A stretch of DNA of 32,226 nucleotides from assembly GCA_030065025.1 (NCBI GenBank), contig JASJDY010000064.1:1-32226 (forward strand), read 5' to 3'. The notes beneath the pieces were generated by a model. That model had not been told where the DNA came from. It saw only the letters and a list, made by a program, of their open reading frames with translations, and searched no databases. The translations under genes and the position numbers were made by a program. The stretch is from Planctomycetota bacterium. Lineage in GTDB: Bacteria > Planctomycetota > PLA2 > JAEUHO01. Positions 7,358-15,856 of the stretch are shown here, one piece after another (within the stretch, counting starts at the first letter, position 1; each line of letters begins with the position of its first letter).

Positions 7358-9310
7358 TCAAGCGCCGGCGCCGACCATCAGGCGCGTGACGAGCTTCGCG
7401 AATCCCGCCGGATCCGGCACGGGGGAGCCCTCGGCGATCAGGGCCTGGCCGTACAGCAGCCGCGTGTAGTCCTCGAGGTCCTGGCTCCGCGCCTCGTCGG
7501 CGTGGAAGCCCTGGAGCCGGGCCACGACGGGGTGCTCGGCGTTCAGCTCGAGCACGCGCTTCGTCTTCGGCAGGTCCATCCCCTGCACCTCGCGCATCAC
7601 GCGCTCCATGGCGGGGCTGACGCCGCCCTCGGTGCCCACGAGCACGGCCGCGCTGTCCTTCAGGCGGCTCGAGAAGCGGACCTCGGCGACGTCCTCCTGC
7701 AGCACGGCCCGCATGGCCTGCAGCAGGTCCTTGTGCTCGGCTTCTTGCGCCTCGCGCGCCTCCTTGGCGGTGTCGTCCTCGAGATCCACCTCGCCGCGGT
7801 CGACGGCCTTCAGCGGCTTCTCGTCGAAGGCCTGGAGTCGCTGGAGCATCCACTCGTCGACGGGATCCGTCATGAGCAGGACCTCGCGGTCCTTCGCGCG
7901 GAAGGCCTCGAGGTGCGGCGAGGCGGCCGCCGTCTCGCGGTCCATCCCGGCGAGGTACCAGATGGCCTCCTGGTCCTCCGGCATGCGCTCGACGTACCCG
8001 CCCAGGGTCGTCAGCTCGTCCTGCGTGCTGCTCGGGAAGAGGCACAGCTTGCTGAGCCGCTGGTCGTCGTCCGCTCCCTGGTAGATGCCTTCCTTGAGCA
8101 CGCGACCATGGGCGTCGAAGAACGTCTCGTAGTCCTCGCGCTCCTTCTCCAGCATCTCGCCGAGGGCGCCGAGCACCTTGCTGACCAGGTGCTTCTGGAT
8201 GCGCCGGGTGATCGGGTTCGCCTGGAGCGTCTGGCGCGAGACGTTGAGCGGCAGGTCCGGGCAGTCCACCACACCGCGCACGAACCGGAGCCACGGGGGC
8301 AACAGGTCGGCGCAGTCCGGCATGATCAGGACCCGCTTGACGTAGAGCAGCAGCTTGGACTTCGCCTGCGGATCCTCCGCGAACATCATCGCCTTCTGCT
8401 TGGGCACGTATAGCAGCGCCGAGAACTCCACCGGCACCTCGGCGCGTAGGTGCACGACGCGCCCGGGCTCGCTGAAGTCGTGCGCGATGTGGCGGTAGAA
8501 CTCGTTGTACTCCTCGTCCTCGATCTCCTTGGGATCACGCGACCAGAGCGGCTTGCGGGAGTTGAGCGTCTCCGTGCTCACGACGGTCTTCGTCGCGCCG
8601 CCCTCCTTCGGCTTGCCCTCGTCGTCGAGCTCGGGCTCCTGTCGCTCGACCTCCATGCGGATGGGGTGCTCGACGAAGTCCGAGTGGCGCTTGACGACCG
8701 AGCGCAGCGTCCACGAGTCGGTGAAGTCGGGATCCGTGTCGGCGTCCCCCTCACCCTCGAGCGGCTTGAGATGCAGCGTGACGCGCGTGCCGCGCTCGGC
8801 GACGTCCGTGTCCTCGAGGGTGTACGTGCCGTCGGCCTTGGAGGCCCAACGCGCTCCCGTGTCGCTGCCGGCGCGGCGCGACGTGACGACGACCTCGTCC
8901 GCGACCATGAAGCTGGAGTAGAAGCCGACGCCGAACTGGCCGATCAGCTCGGCCGCCGCCTCGCCCTTGGCCTCCTTGAGGCGCTCGAGGAAAGCGCGCG
9001 TGCCCGAGCGCGCGATCGTGCCCAGGTTCTCGGCCAGCTCGTCGCGCGACATGCCGATGCCGTTGTCGATGACGCTCAGCGTGCGGGCCTCCTTGTCCGC
9101 CTCGAGGCGGATCTGGAGCTCCTCGTCGGCTGCCAGAAGGCCCTCGTTCGTCAGGGCCTCGATGCGCAGCTTGTCGCACGCGTCGCTGGCATTGCTGATG
9201 AGCTCCCGGAGGAAGATGTCCTTCTCCGTGTAGAGCGAGTGGATCATCAGGCCCAGGAGCTCCTGGACCTCCGCCTCGAACCGGCGGGTCTCCGTCTGCT
9301 GCGTGGTCAT
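7358..9310 (-). CDS. htpG: Molecular chaperone HtpG, bacterial Hsp90 (650 aa)
   Basis: HtpG is the cytoplasmic, ATP-driven, dimeric Hsp90 of bacteria, acting late in folding of client proteins. The GHKL ATP-binding domain is clear: ELISNASDACDKLR (36-49), IDNGIGMS (81-88) and IGQFGVGFYSSFMVAD (123-138). The middle domain follows, with the family segments KPLWSRDP and YNEFYRHIAHDF, RGVVDCPDLPLNVSRQTLQ near the catalytic loop, and the client-binding middle-to-C-terminal region. The C-terminal dimerisation domain ends without an MEEVD tail, as usual in bacteria. The length of 650 is normal for the family. The start at 9310 has GGAGAG about eight bases upstream. A TACCTT hexamer (9347-9352) is a candidate -10 box. 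No CIRCE operator was found. Confidence 0.97.
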   Translation of the reverse strand: MTTQQTETRRFEAEVQELLGLMIHSLYTEKDIFLRELISNASDACDKLRIEALTNEGLLAADEELQIRLEADKEARTLSVIDNGIGMSRDELAENLGTIARSGTRAFLERLKEAKGEAAAELIGQFGVGFYSSFMVADEVVVTSRRAGSDTGARWASKADGTYTLEDTDVAERGTRVTLHLKPLEGEGDADTDPDFTDSWTLRSVVKRHSDFVEHPIRMEVERQEPELDDEGKPKEGGATKTVVSTETLNSRKPLWSRDPKEIEDEEYNEFYRHIAHDFSEPGRVVHLRAEVPVEFSALLYVPKQKAMMFAEDPQAKSKLLLYVKRVLIMPDCADLLPPWLRFVRGVVDCPDLPLNVSRQTLQANPITRRIQKHLVSKVLGALGEMLEKEREDYETFFDAHGRVLKEGIYQGADDDQRLSKLCLFPSSTQDELTTLGGYVERMPEDQEAIWYLAGMDRETAAASPHLEAFRAKDREVLLMTDPVDEWMLQRLQAFDEKPLKAVDRGEVDLEDDTAKEAREAQEAEHKDLLQAMRAVLQEDVAEVRFSSRLKDSAAVLVGTEGGVSPAMERVMREVQGMDLPKTKRVLELNAEHPVVARLQGFHADEARSQDLEDYTRLLYGQALIAEGSPVPDPAGFAKLVTRLMVGAGA

Positions 9311-9346
9311 GGCGGCGCTCTCCGTCGCGTGGGTCTGGAACCCCTC

Positions 9347-9352
9347 AAGGTA
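9347..9352 (-). promoter_or_regulatory. TACCTT, candidate -10 box of htpG
   Basis: On the minus strand TACCTT lies 36 bases upstream of the htpG start codon, leaving room for a short leader with the GGAGAG ribosome-binding site. No recognisable -35 box or heat-shock operator accompanies it. Confidence 0.35.
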
Positions 9353-9391
9353 CGGCCCCGCGAGCGCAAGGCCGAGCCCGAGGCGGTGTGC

Positions 9392-9397
9392 TACCGT
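9392..9397 (+). promoter_or_regulatory. TACCGT, candidate -10 box of the M20 peptidase gene
   Basis: TACCGT ends 17 bases before the ATG at 9415, with GGAGG (9405-9409) in the predicted short leader. No clear -35 element is present. The same hexamer precedes the gene at 15857. Confidence 0.42.
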
Positions 9398-9414
9398 CCC
9401 CGCCGGAGGTCCCC

Positions 9415-10845
<1,431 letters not shown>

Positions 10846-10854
<9 letters not shown>

Positions 10855-11568
10855 CTCCGCCGGTGCCTTGAGCGCAGCGAAGACGGCCTGGTTGCCCTGG
10901 CGCCAGAGCGCGTCGGCCACGGCGAAGCCGGCCTCGCGCAGCCAGTAGAGCTGGTCGCCGAGCCGATCCGGGAGGTCGCCGCCCTCGCGTTCGCGGGCGG
11001 TCCATGTCTCGTGCGTCACGCCTGCCGGGCACGGCTCGAAGCCGTGCTCCGCGCGGTCGCGGTTCCAGAGCGCGACGTGATGCGGGAAGAACGCCGGCTC
11101 GACCTGCACGCGATCGTTCAAGATGAAGATCCCGCCGGGAACGAGCAGGGCGTGGACCCGCCAGAAGAGCGCCTGTTTCGAGACGTCCTCGAGGTGGTGG
11201 ACGGCCTGCGAGGCGAGCACCGCGTCGAAAGGCCCGCCGACCTCGGACTCCCAGGATTCGTCGAGGTCCTTGCAGCGCAGCGTCACGCGCCCTTCGTACG
11301 GCGCGAGGGCCTCGGCGGCGCGCTCGAGCATGCCGGCGCTGGCGTCGATCCCAACGAGCGTCGCGTCCGGAAAGCGCTCGAGCAGCCGCGCGTCGACGTC
11401 CCCGATACCGCACCCGAGATCGAGGATGCGCCGGGGCGCGTGCACGTCCAGGAGGGCGAAGACGACGCCCAGCGCATGCTCGCGGTGCACCTGGCCGGGC
11501 TTGCCCGTGGGCTCCCAGTTCCTCGCCTTCTCGGGATCCGTCCAGGGGTTGCCCATGCGCGCCTCCAT
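10846..11568 (-). CDS. Class I SAM-dependent methyltransferase (240 aa)
   Basis: This is a small-molecule type methyltransferase of the UbiE/Methyltransf_11-25 sort. The SAM-binding motif I is ILDLGCGIGDVDARLLERF (48-66), followed by VGIDASAGMLERA (motif II), RCKDLDES (motif III) and FDAVLASQAVHHLED (motif IV), with VPGGIFILND as the post-IV strand. The substrate region at about residues 160-240 gives no clue. The ATG at 11568 lies 18 bases after a TAGGGT hexamer; a second ATG four codons on (11556) is also possible, and neither has a strong Shine-Dalgarno sequence. It is divergent from the aldo/keto reductase gene, with a shared 55-base control region, and its last nine bases overlap the opposing M20 gene. 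Confidence 0.85.
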
Positions 11569-11585
11569 CGCCGCCGCGACTTCGG

Positions 11586-11592
11586 TACCCTA
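11586..11592. promoter_or_regulatory. Overlapping TACCCT/TAGGGT, candidate bidirectional -10 element
   Basis: The seven bases TACCCTA read as TACCCT on the plus strand (11586-11591) and TAGGGT on the minus strand (11592-11587). They lie 32 bases before the plus-strand start at 11624 and 18 bases before the minus-strand start at 11568. Both directions therefore have a -10-like hexamer at a sensible distance from one shared site. No -35 box is evident on either side. Confidence 0.42.
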
Positions 11593-11623
11593 CGCGCGCC
11601 CGCAAGCCCGGACGAGGAGTCCC

Positions 11624-12595
11624 ATGCAGTACACGAACCTGGGTCGCACGGCGCTGGAGGTCAGCCGCCTGTGCCTCGGCACGATGAATTTCGGCGGCTG
11701 GACTACCGAAGAAGACAGCTTCGCGATCATGGACCAGTCGCTGGAGCTGGGCTTCAACTTCTTCGACACGGCCAATGTCTACGGCGGCAAGGCAGGCAAG
11801 GGCGCAACCGAGACGATCGTGGGCAACTGGTTCGCCCAGGGCGGCGGCCGGCGCGAGCAGGTCGTCCTGGCCACGAAGGTCTACGGCTCGATGGGCGAAG
11901 GTCGCAACGACGGCAAGCTCTCGGCGCGCCACATCATCCAGGCCTGCAACGACTCGTTGCGGCGGCTGCAGACGGACTTCATCGACCTCTACCAGATGCA
12001 CCACGTCTGGCGGCACGCGCCGTGGGACGAGATCTGGCAGGCGTTCGACACGCTCATCAGCCAGGGCAAGGTGCTGTACGTCGGCTCGTCCAACTTCGCG
12101 GCGTGGAACATCATGCAGGCGAACGAGGAAGCGCGGAAGCGGCACATGCTCGGCCTCGTCTGCGAGCAGAGCCTCTACAACCTGAACGCGCGCACGATCG
12201 AGCTGGAGGTCATCCCCGCCTGCCGTGACCAGGGCGTGGGCCTCATTCCGTGGAGTCCGCTCGCAGCAGGCTTGCTCGGCGGCATCGTCGACGAGGCGCC
12301 GGATGGCCGTCGCGGCCTGCCGCGCGTGCGCCAGCGGCTCGAAGAGCACCGCGCAACGTTCGTCGCGTACGAGGGAGTATGCCGTGACCTGGGCGAGAAG
12401 CCGGCGGACGTCGCGCTCGCGTGGCTGCTGCACAACGACGTCGTCACGGCACCGATCATCGGACCGCGCACCATGGAGCAGTTGGAGAGCTCGATGCGGG
12501 CACTGGAGATCGAGCTGAGCGAGGAGACGCTCAAGCGCTTCGACACGATCTTCCCGGGCCCGGGCGGACAGGCCCCCGAGGCTTACGCCTGGTAG
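11624..12595 (+). CDS. Aldo/keto reductase (323 aa)
   Basis: This is an NADPH-dependent oxidoreductase with the (beta/alpha)8 barrel of the AKR superfamily, closest in style to the YdhF/Tas/voltage-channel-beta-like group. The opening MQYTNLGRTALEVSRLCLGTM is characteristic. The catalytic tetrad is visible as Asp48 and Tyr53 in FFDTANVYGG, Lys85 in ATKVYG and His126 in LYQMHH. The phosphate-binding end includes IPWSPLAAGLLGG and the late PIIGPRTMEQLESSM. The length is normal. I use the ATG at 11624, with GAGGAG (11614-11619) four bases upstream; the open frame runs much further upstream only as antisense of the divergent gene. The substrate is unknown. Confidence 0.93.
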   Translation: MQYTNLGRTALEVSRLCLGTMNFGGWTTEEDSFAIMDQSLELGFNFFDTANVYGGKAGKGATETIVGNWFAQGGGRREQVVLATKVYGSMGEGRNDGKLSARHIIQACNDSLRRLQTDFIDLYQMHHVWRHAPWDEIWQAFDTLISQGKVLYVGSSNFAAWNIMQANEEARKRHMLGLVCEQSLYNLNARTIELEVIPACRDQGVGLIPWSPLAAGLLGGIVDEAPDGRRGLPRVRQRLEEHRATFVAYEGVCRDLGEKPADVALAWLLHNDVVTAPIIGPRTMEQLESSMRALEIELSEETLKRFDTIFPGPGGQAPEAYAW

Positions 12596-12608
12596 GCGAG
12601 CGCAGCGG

Positions 12609-12995
12609 CTACCTGGAGCCCTCTGCCGACCGATGCCGCTTGATCAGACCGGTGAGCATGGCTCCGACGCGGTCGGCCAGGCGCCGTAGCGCATCGACGT
12701 CGTGACCCGCTGCCATATCCAGCCGCTCGATCATCTCCAGGGCTGCATCGCACTCACCGCACTCCCCACGGGCAATCACGAAGCGGGCTGCCTTATCCCG
12801 GGCCGCCCAACGGTTCGCGCCCTCGGTGATGTTGCGCATGGTCGCGGAAGCGGCGCGCCTGACCTGATCCTTCAGGTCCGCGTGCCCGCGCGGCAGATCA
12901 GCAGAAAGACGTTCGACACCGACGGTCAGCTCCATGGCCGCATGGAAGGCGTCGAGTCGCTGGTGGGCAAAGTCGGTCGTGGACGAGTGAGTCAT
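12609..12995 (-). CDS. Four-helix-bundle protein of the S23/IVP family (128 aa)
   Basis: This small cytoplasmic helical protein matches the TIGR02436-type four-helix-bundle family, first seen in 23S rRNA intervening sequences and related to the Avd accessory protein of diversity-generating retroelements. The family signature is visible in LPRGHADLKDQVRRAASATMRNITEGANR (about residues 34-62), followed by a long helix with ARGECGECDAALEMIERL. No biochemical role is established for stand-alone members. No rRNA, reverse transcriptase or variable repeat lies in this window, so neither special context applies. The start at 12995 has TGGAGG about nine bases upstream. Its control region holds a 12-bp direct repeat and a hairpin. 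It converges on the aldo/keto reductase gene, 13 bases away. Confidence 0.82.
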   Translation of the reverse strand: MTHSSTTDFAHQRLDAFHAAMELTVGVERLSADLPRGHADLKDQVRRAASATMRNITEGANRWAARDKAARFVIARGECGECDAALEMIERLDMAAGHDVDALRRLADRVGAMLTGLIKRHRSAEGSR

Positions 12996-13016
12996 CGAAG
13001 TTCCTCCAAGGGTCGA

Positions 13017-13065
13017 AGGCGCCTGTCGCCCTCAACCTCTGGAGAGGGGCGGCAGGCGCCTGTCG
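13017..13065. repeat. 12-bp direct repeat with palindromic core, and hairpin
   Basis: AGGCGCCTGTCG occurs at 13017-13028 and again at 13054-13065, 37 bases start to start. Each copy contains the perfect palindrome AGGCGCCT. In addition GCCTGTCGCC (13021-13030) can pair with GGCGGCAGGC (13048-13057) with one G-U pair, enclosing a 17-base loop. The site is 22-70 bases upstream of the four-helix-bundle start, where an operator would be expected. Confidence 0.6.
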
Positions 13066-13135
13066 GCCTGAAGGAACTGACGGCACTGGAGCTCGGCACC
13101 GGCTTGGCTCGCCAGCGACGTCGTAGTCCAAGCGA

Positions 13136-13173
13136 TCACGAGAACGCGCTCGAGTCCGCGCTCGCGTTCGTGA
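13136..13173 (-). terminator. Stem-loop downstream of the TGA-interrupted lipoprotein gene
   Basis: An 11-bp stem pairs 13136-13140 plus 13143-13148 with 13163-13173, with a two-base bulge and a 14-base loop. It begins 32 bases after the stop codon of the gene ending at 13205. There is no T-tract, so termination is only a suggestion. Confidence 0.35.
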
Positions 13174-13204
13174 GGGACGATCAACACAATCCGACGCGCG
13201 CCCG

Positions 13205-13843
13205 CTACTCCTCGACCGGCACGACCTCGAGGTACATCCTCAACTCCGTCGACCGATCGGCCACGCCATCCACCTCCCCCGGCAGAACGACCAGCGTCTT
13301 GCCGGCTCGGTGCTGCAGCCGCGCCTCGCCCGTCGCGAGGTCGGTGACGGCAATCGTCTGCAGCTCCATCCACGTGGGGACGGCAAGTGGCTCGTAGCGC
13401 CCCGGCGGCAAGGCGCTCCAGGTGTGGATGCGGGCCTTGCCGGGGCGCGTCCAGACGACGATGCGTCGCTCCCGATTGGGCAGGCTCTTGTCGTAGCCCA
13501 CCTTGACGAGGACCACGTGCGGCTCGGTCCGCCCCTCCGCCACCGCGTCCTCGGGCGGCAGGCCCGGATCCTTGCCCGCCGTGTCCACGCTCCACCGAAG
13601 CTCGAGCGTCTGTCCCACAGACGCGGGGATCCACGGTCAGGTGTGTGCGGTCTCCGCGCCCGGCACACGGAAGCGCACCCGGCACGGCGCCCCGAAGGTG
13701 AGCGTGAAGCCGGTCTCCCCGGACCTGCGCTCCAGGATGCGCCACGAGACGATGTCCTTCGACGGCGACGTGGAGGGCGGTGCGTCGTCACCGCATGCGC
13801 TGACGACAGCCAACGCCAGGAATAGGCTCAGCACGCGCAGCAT
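13205..13843 (-). CDS. Candidate selenocysteine-containing lipoprotein, in-frame TGA at residue 69 (212 aa)
   Basis: I do not recognise the family. The N-terminus is a lipoprotein signal ending VVSAC, with the lipidated cysteine at residue 17. The rest looks like a beta-rich exported domain: strands FTLTFGAPCRVRFRV, QTLELRWSVD, HVVLVKVGYD and RRIVVWTR, a PPGRYE turn and a C-terminal RMYLEVVPV strand. Codon 69 is TGA (13637-13639), and reading continues in the same frame for 143 codons with consistent lipoprotein-like sequence. A perfect 8-bp hairpin with a GGG loop starts 12 bases after the TGA, matching a bacterial SECIS element. Cys54 is the only other cysteine in the mature domain apart from the lipidated one. 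The ATG follows the subtilase stop by one base, so the two are cotranscribed. The alternative is a fresh nonsense mutation or sequencing error. Confidence 0.62.
13606..13639 (-). promoter_or_regulatory. In-frame TGA with candidate bacterial SECIS hairpin (lipoprotein)
   Basis: On the minus strand the TGA occupies 13639-13637. The arms GCGTCTGT (13624-13617) and ACAGACGC (13613-13606) form a perfect 8-bp stem closed by a GGG loop (13616-13614). Twenty bases separate the TGA from the loop. A short stem, a small apical loop beginning with G and about 16-37 bases of spacing are the recognised features of bacterial SECIS elements bound by SelB. Confidence 0.6.
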
Positions 13844-13844
13844 G

Positions 13845-15770
13845 TCAGCGGAAGACCGGGTCCTTGTAGCGCTCGCCGGCGTTGATGCCGAGCGGGCCGG
13901 GCTCGAACGACAGCTCGATCGTCTCATCGCCACGCCGCAGCACGACCGGCACCGCATCCCGCTTGCCCTTCTCAGCGGCCTTCTTCGCCGCTTGGAGCTC
14001 CACGCGGGTCTTGATCGGCTTGCCGTCGTAGCTCACCAGCACGTCGCCGATCTGCGCCCCGAGGGCCTTCGCCTGTCCCTTGGGTCCCAGGCGCATGATC
14101 ACGAGCGCGACCACCTCGAGCTGTTCCTGCCAGGCGTCGACGTCGAGCGTGTCGCCCCGCTCGCGTCCGGTGAACCGCTTGGCGCTTCGCTTCTCGCGCA
14201 GGGCCTTCCGCCGCAGGACCTCTTTCACCGCGCGGTACGCGTTGATCAGGCCGTGGCCGGTCTCGTGGTCGTAGCCCTTCGCGGCCACGTCCATGGCCGT
14301 CGACGTGATGATCTCCCGCAGGTCCCAGGGCAGCAGATCCGGATCGGCGGAGAGCATCAACGCGATCGTGCCGCAGAACATCGGGCCGGCGAACGAGTTG
14401 CCGCCGAGCCCGCCCTCCGTGACGCCGCCGCTCAACTTGAGGAACGGCAGGTTGTGGTTGAAGGCGCACACCTCCGGCTTGTCGACGAGGCCCTCGTCGT
14501 AGTGCTCCGTCGTCCACTCGACCGGGCCTTTGCTCGAGAAGAGGGTCCGCGACAGGTCGCGCTGCACGCCGGCCGCCGAGAAGACGACGTGCGGGATGTC
14601 CTCCGGCTGTCGCATCTGCACCGGCACCTTGGCCTGCTGCGCGAAGTTCCCGGCGCCCGACACGAAGAACACACCGCACAGCGCGCCGTGCTCCATGACC
14701 TTGCGCCGGTGGGAGCGGAACTCCTGCTCCCCCGGCTTCGAGAAGCTCATGCTGTACGTGTCGGCGCCCTGGAGCACGGCCCACTCGATCGCCGCCTCCA
14801 GCCGGCGCTGGCTGATGACGCCGGCCCAGCGCGCGTCGGGGGCGATGCCCAGCTCGTACGGGCGCTCCTTCGCTCCGACGCCGCAGATGATCGCCGCGCA
14901 CATGAAGCCGTGCATGAGACGGCCGTTCGTGGCGTTCGGCCCCACGGGGATGGCGGTGAGCTTGCCGGAGGCATGGTCGAAGTTGTAGCCATGGACGTCG
15001 TCGACGCAGCCGTTGCCGTCGTCGTCGACGCCGTTGTCGGGCTTCTCCTTCGGGTTGCGATACACGTTCGGGACGACGTTCGGCGAGAAGAGGAAGTTGA
15101 AGTCGTGCACGACGTTGAGCGTGCCCTTGCCCGTGACCCCGAGCTCCTTCCAGACCTTGTCCACGAGGAGGCCGCGCACGTACCACGGGTGCCGATGGCG
15201 TTCGGGATCGAAGGCCTCCCGCGAACCCTCCACAAAGGCCTGCCCCGGTCCCTGGGGGCTCTGGCCGCCGGGTCCGAAGCGGGTCGCGAAGACCTTGCGC
15301 ACGCCCTTCAGCTTCTGGAGTGCGTCCAGGCCCTCCTTCGTGACGCCGACCGTGAACCCGTTGACGATCCAGTGGCGCTCGAGATTCCGGAACGCGCCCG
15401 AGGCGACCTGCTTCTCGACGCGGGCTTCGACCTTCTTCCAGGTGATGTCGCTCAGGTTGCGCAGCGTGGCCAAGGCTGCCGTGCGCAGCTCGCTGCGTTT
15501 CCAGCCGACGAGCTCCTTCGCACGACGCAGGTAGGCCTTGCCGTCCCCAAGCAGCTGCTCCTCGAACCAGACCGTGACGCGCACGCGCTTGGCCTTCTGG
15601 ATCCGCTGCTCGAGCACGGGATCGAGCCACACGCCGCGGCCGGGGATCTTCTCCGTCGCGAGCAGACCCTTCCCTCGCGGTGGGATGCGCTTCCCGGAGC
15701 GCGCCTCCACGCCGGCAGCCTGCGCGAGGATTGCGCAGAGCAGGATCAGGGCCAGGAGGGCTTGCCTCAT
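13845..15770 (-). CDS. Secreted subtilisin-like serine protease (S8) with C-terminal PDZ domain (641 aa)
   Basis: This is a predicted exported endopeptidase. A Sec signal peptide (about 1-23, ending AGVEA or nearby) is followed by an inhibitor-like prodomain (about 55-165). The S8 catalytic domain at about 195-520 has the triad Asp223 (NVVHDFNF), His287 (MHGFMCAAIICG) and Ser459 (GGNSFAGPMFCG), and oxyanion Asn375 (VSGAGN). The segment NGVDDDGNGCVDDVHGYNF (246-264) is a calcium-site insert common in this family. A PDZ-like domain at about 545-625 (LGAQIGDVLVSYDGKPI) could select substrates. The motifs around Asp, His and Ser are noncanonical (HGF for HGT, GNS for GTS), so activity is likely but not certain. 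The start has CGGAG about ten bases upstream. The TGA-interrupted lipoprotein gene follows one base after the stop. Confidence 0.88.
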   Translation of the reverse strand: MRQALLALILLCAILAQAAGVEARSGKRIPPRGKGLLATEKIPGRGVWLDPVLEQRIQKAKRVRVTVWFEEQLLGDGKAYLRRAKELVGWKRSELRTAALATLRNLSDITWKKVEARVEKQVASGAFRNLERHWIVNGFTVGVTKEGLDALQKLKGVRKVFATRFGPGGQSPQGPGQAFVEGSREAFDPERHRHPWYVRGLLVDKVWKELGVTGKGTLNVVHDFNFLFSPNVVPNVYRNPKEKPDNGVDDDGNGCVDDVHGYNFDHASGKLTAIPVGPNATNGRLMHGFMCAAIICGVGAKERPYELGIAPDARWAGVISQRRLEAAIEWAVLQGADTYSMSFSKPGEQEFRSHRRKVMEHGALCGVFFVSGAGNFAQQAKVPVQMRQPEDIPHVVFSAAGVQRDLSRTLFSSKGPVEWTTEHYDEGLVDKPEVCAFNHNLPFLKLSGGVTEGGLGGNSFAGPMFCGTIALMLSADPDLLPWDLREIITSTAMDVAAKGYDHETGHGLINAYRAVKEVLRRKALREKRSAKRFTGRERGDTLDVDAWQEQLEVVALVIMRLGPKGQAKALGAQIGDVLVSYDGKPIKTRVELQAAKKAAEKGKRDAVPVVLRRGDETIELSFEPGPLGINAGERYKDPVFR

Positions 15771-15797
15771 CGAGCGCGTCTCCGGGAGCGACGCGCC

Positions 15798-15803
15798 AGC
15801 CTA
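15798..15803 (-). promoter_or_regulatory. TAGGCT, candidate -10 box of the subtilase operon
   Basis: On the minus strand TAGGCT lies 27 bases before the ATG at 15770. It stands back to back with the promoter of the gene starting at 15857, in a divergent gap of 86 bases. No -35 match was found. Confidence 0.38.
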
Positions 15804-15820
15804 CCGCACGCACGCTCGCG

Positions 15821-15849
15821 TTGTGCGCCCGCGGGGACGCTGCTACCGT
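15821..15849 (+). promoter_or_regulatory. TTGTGC-N17-TACCGT promoter, leaderless
   Basis: TTGTGC (15821-15826) and TACCGT (15844-15849) are separated by exactly 17 bases, and the hexamer ends seven bases before the GTG at 15857. There is no Shine-Dalgarno sequence. This is the best-formed leaderless promoter candidate in the window. Confidence 0.55.
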
Positions 15850-15856
15850 CGTCTGC

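Noticed and set aside
12609-12995. Diversity-generating retroelement or 23S rRNA intervening sequence
   Set aside because: The four-helix-bundle protein is related to Avd and to IVS proteins, but no reverse transcriptase, template/variable repeat or rRNA is present.
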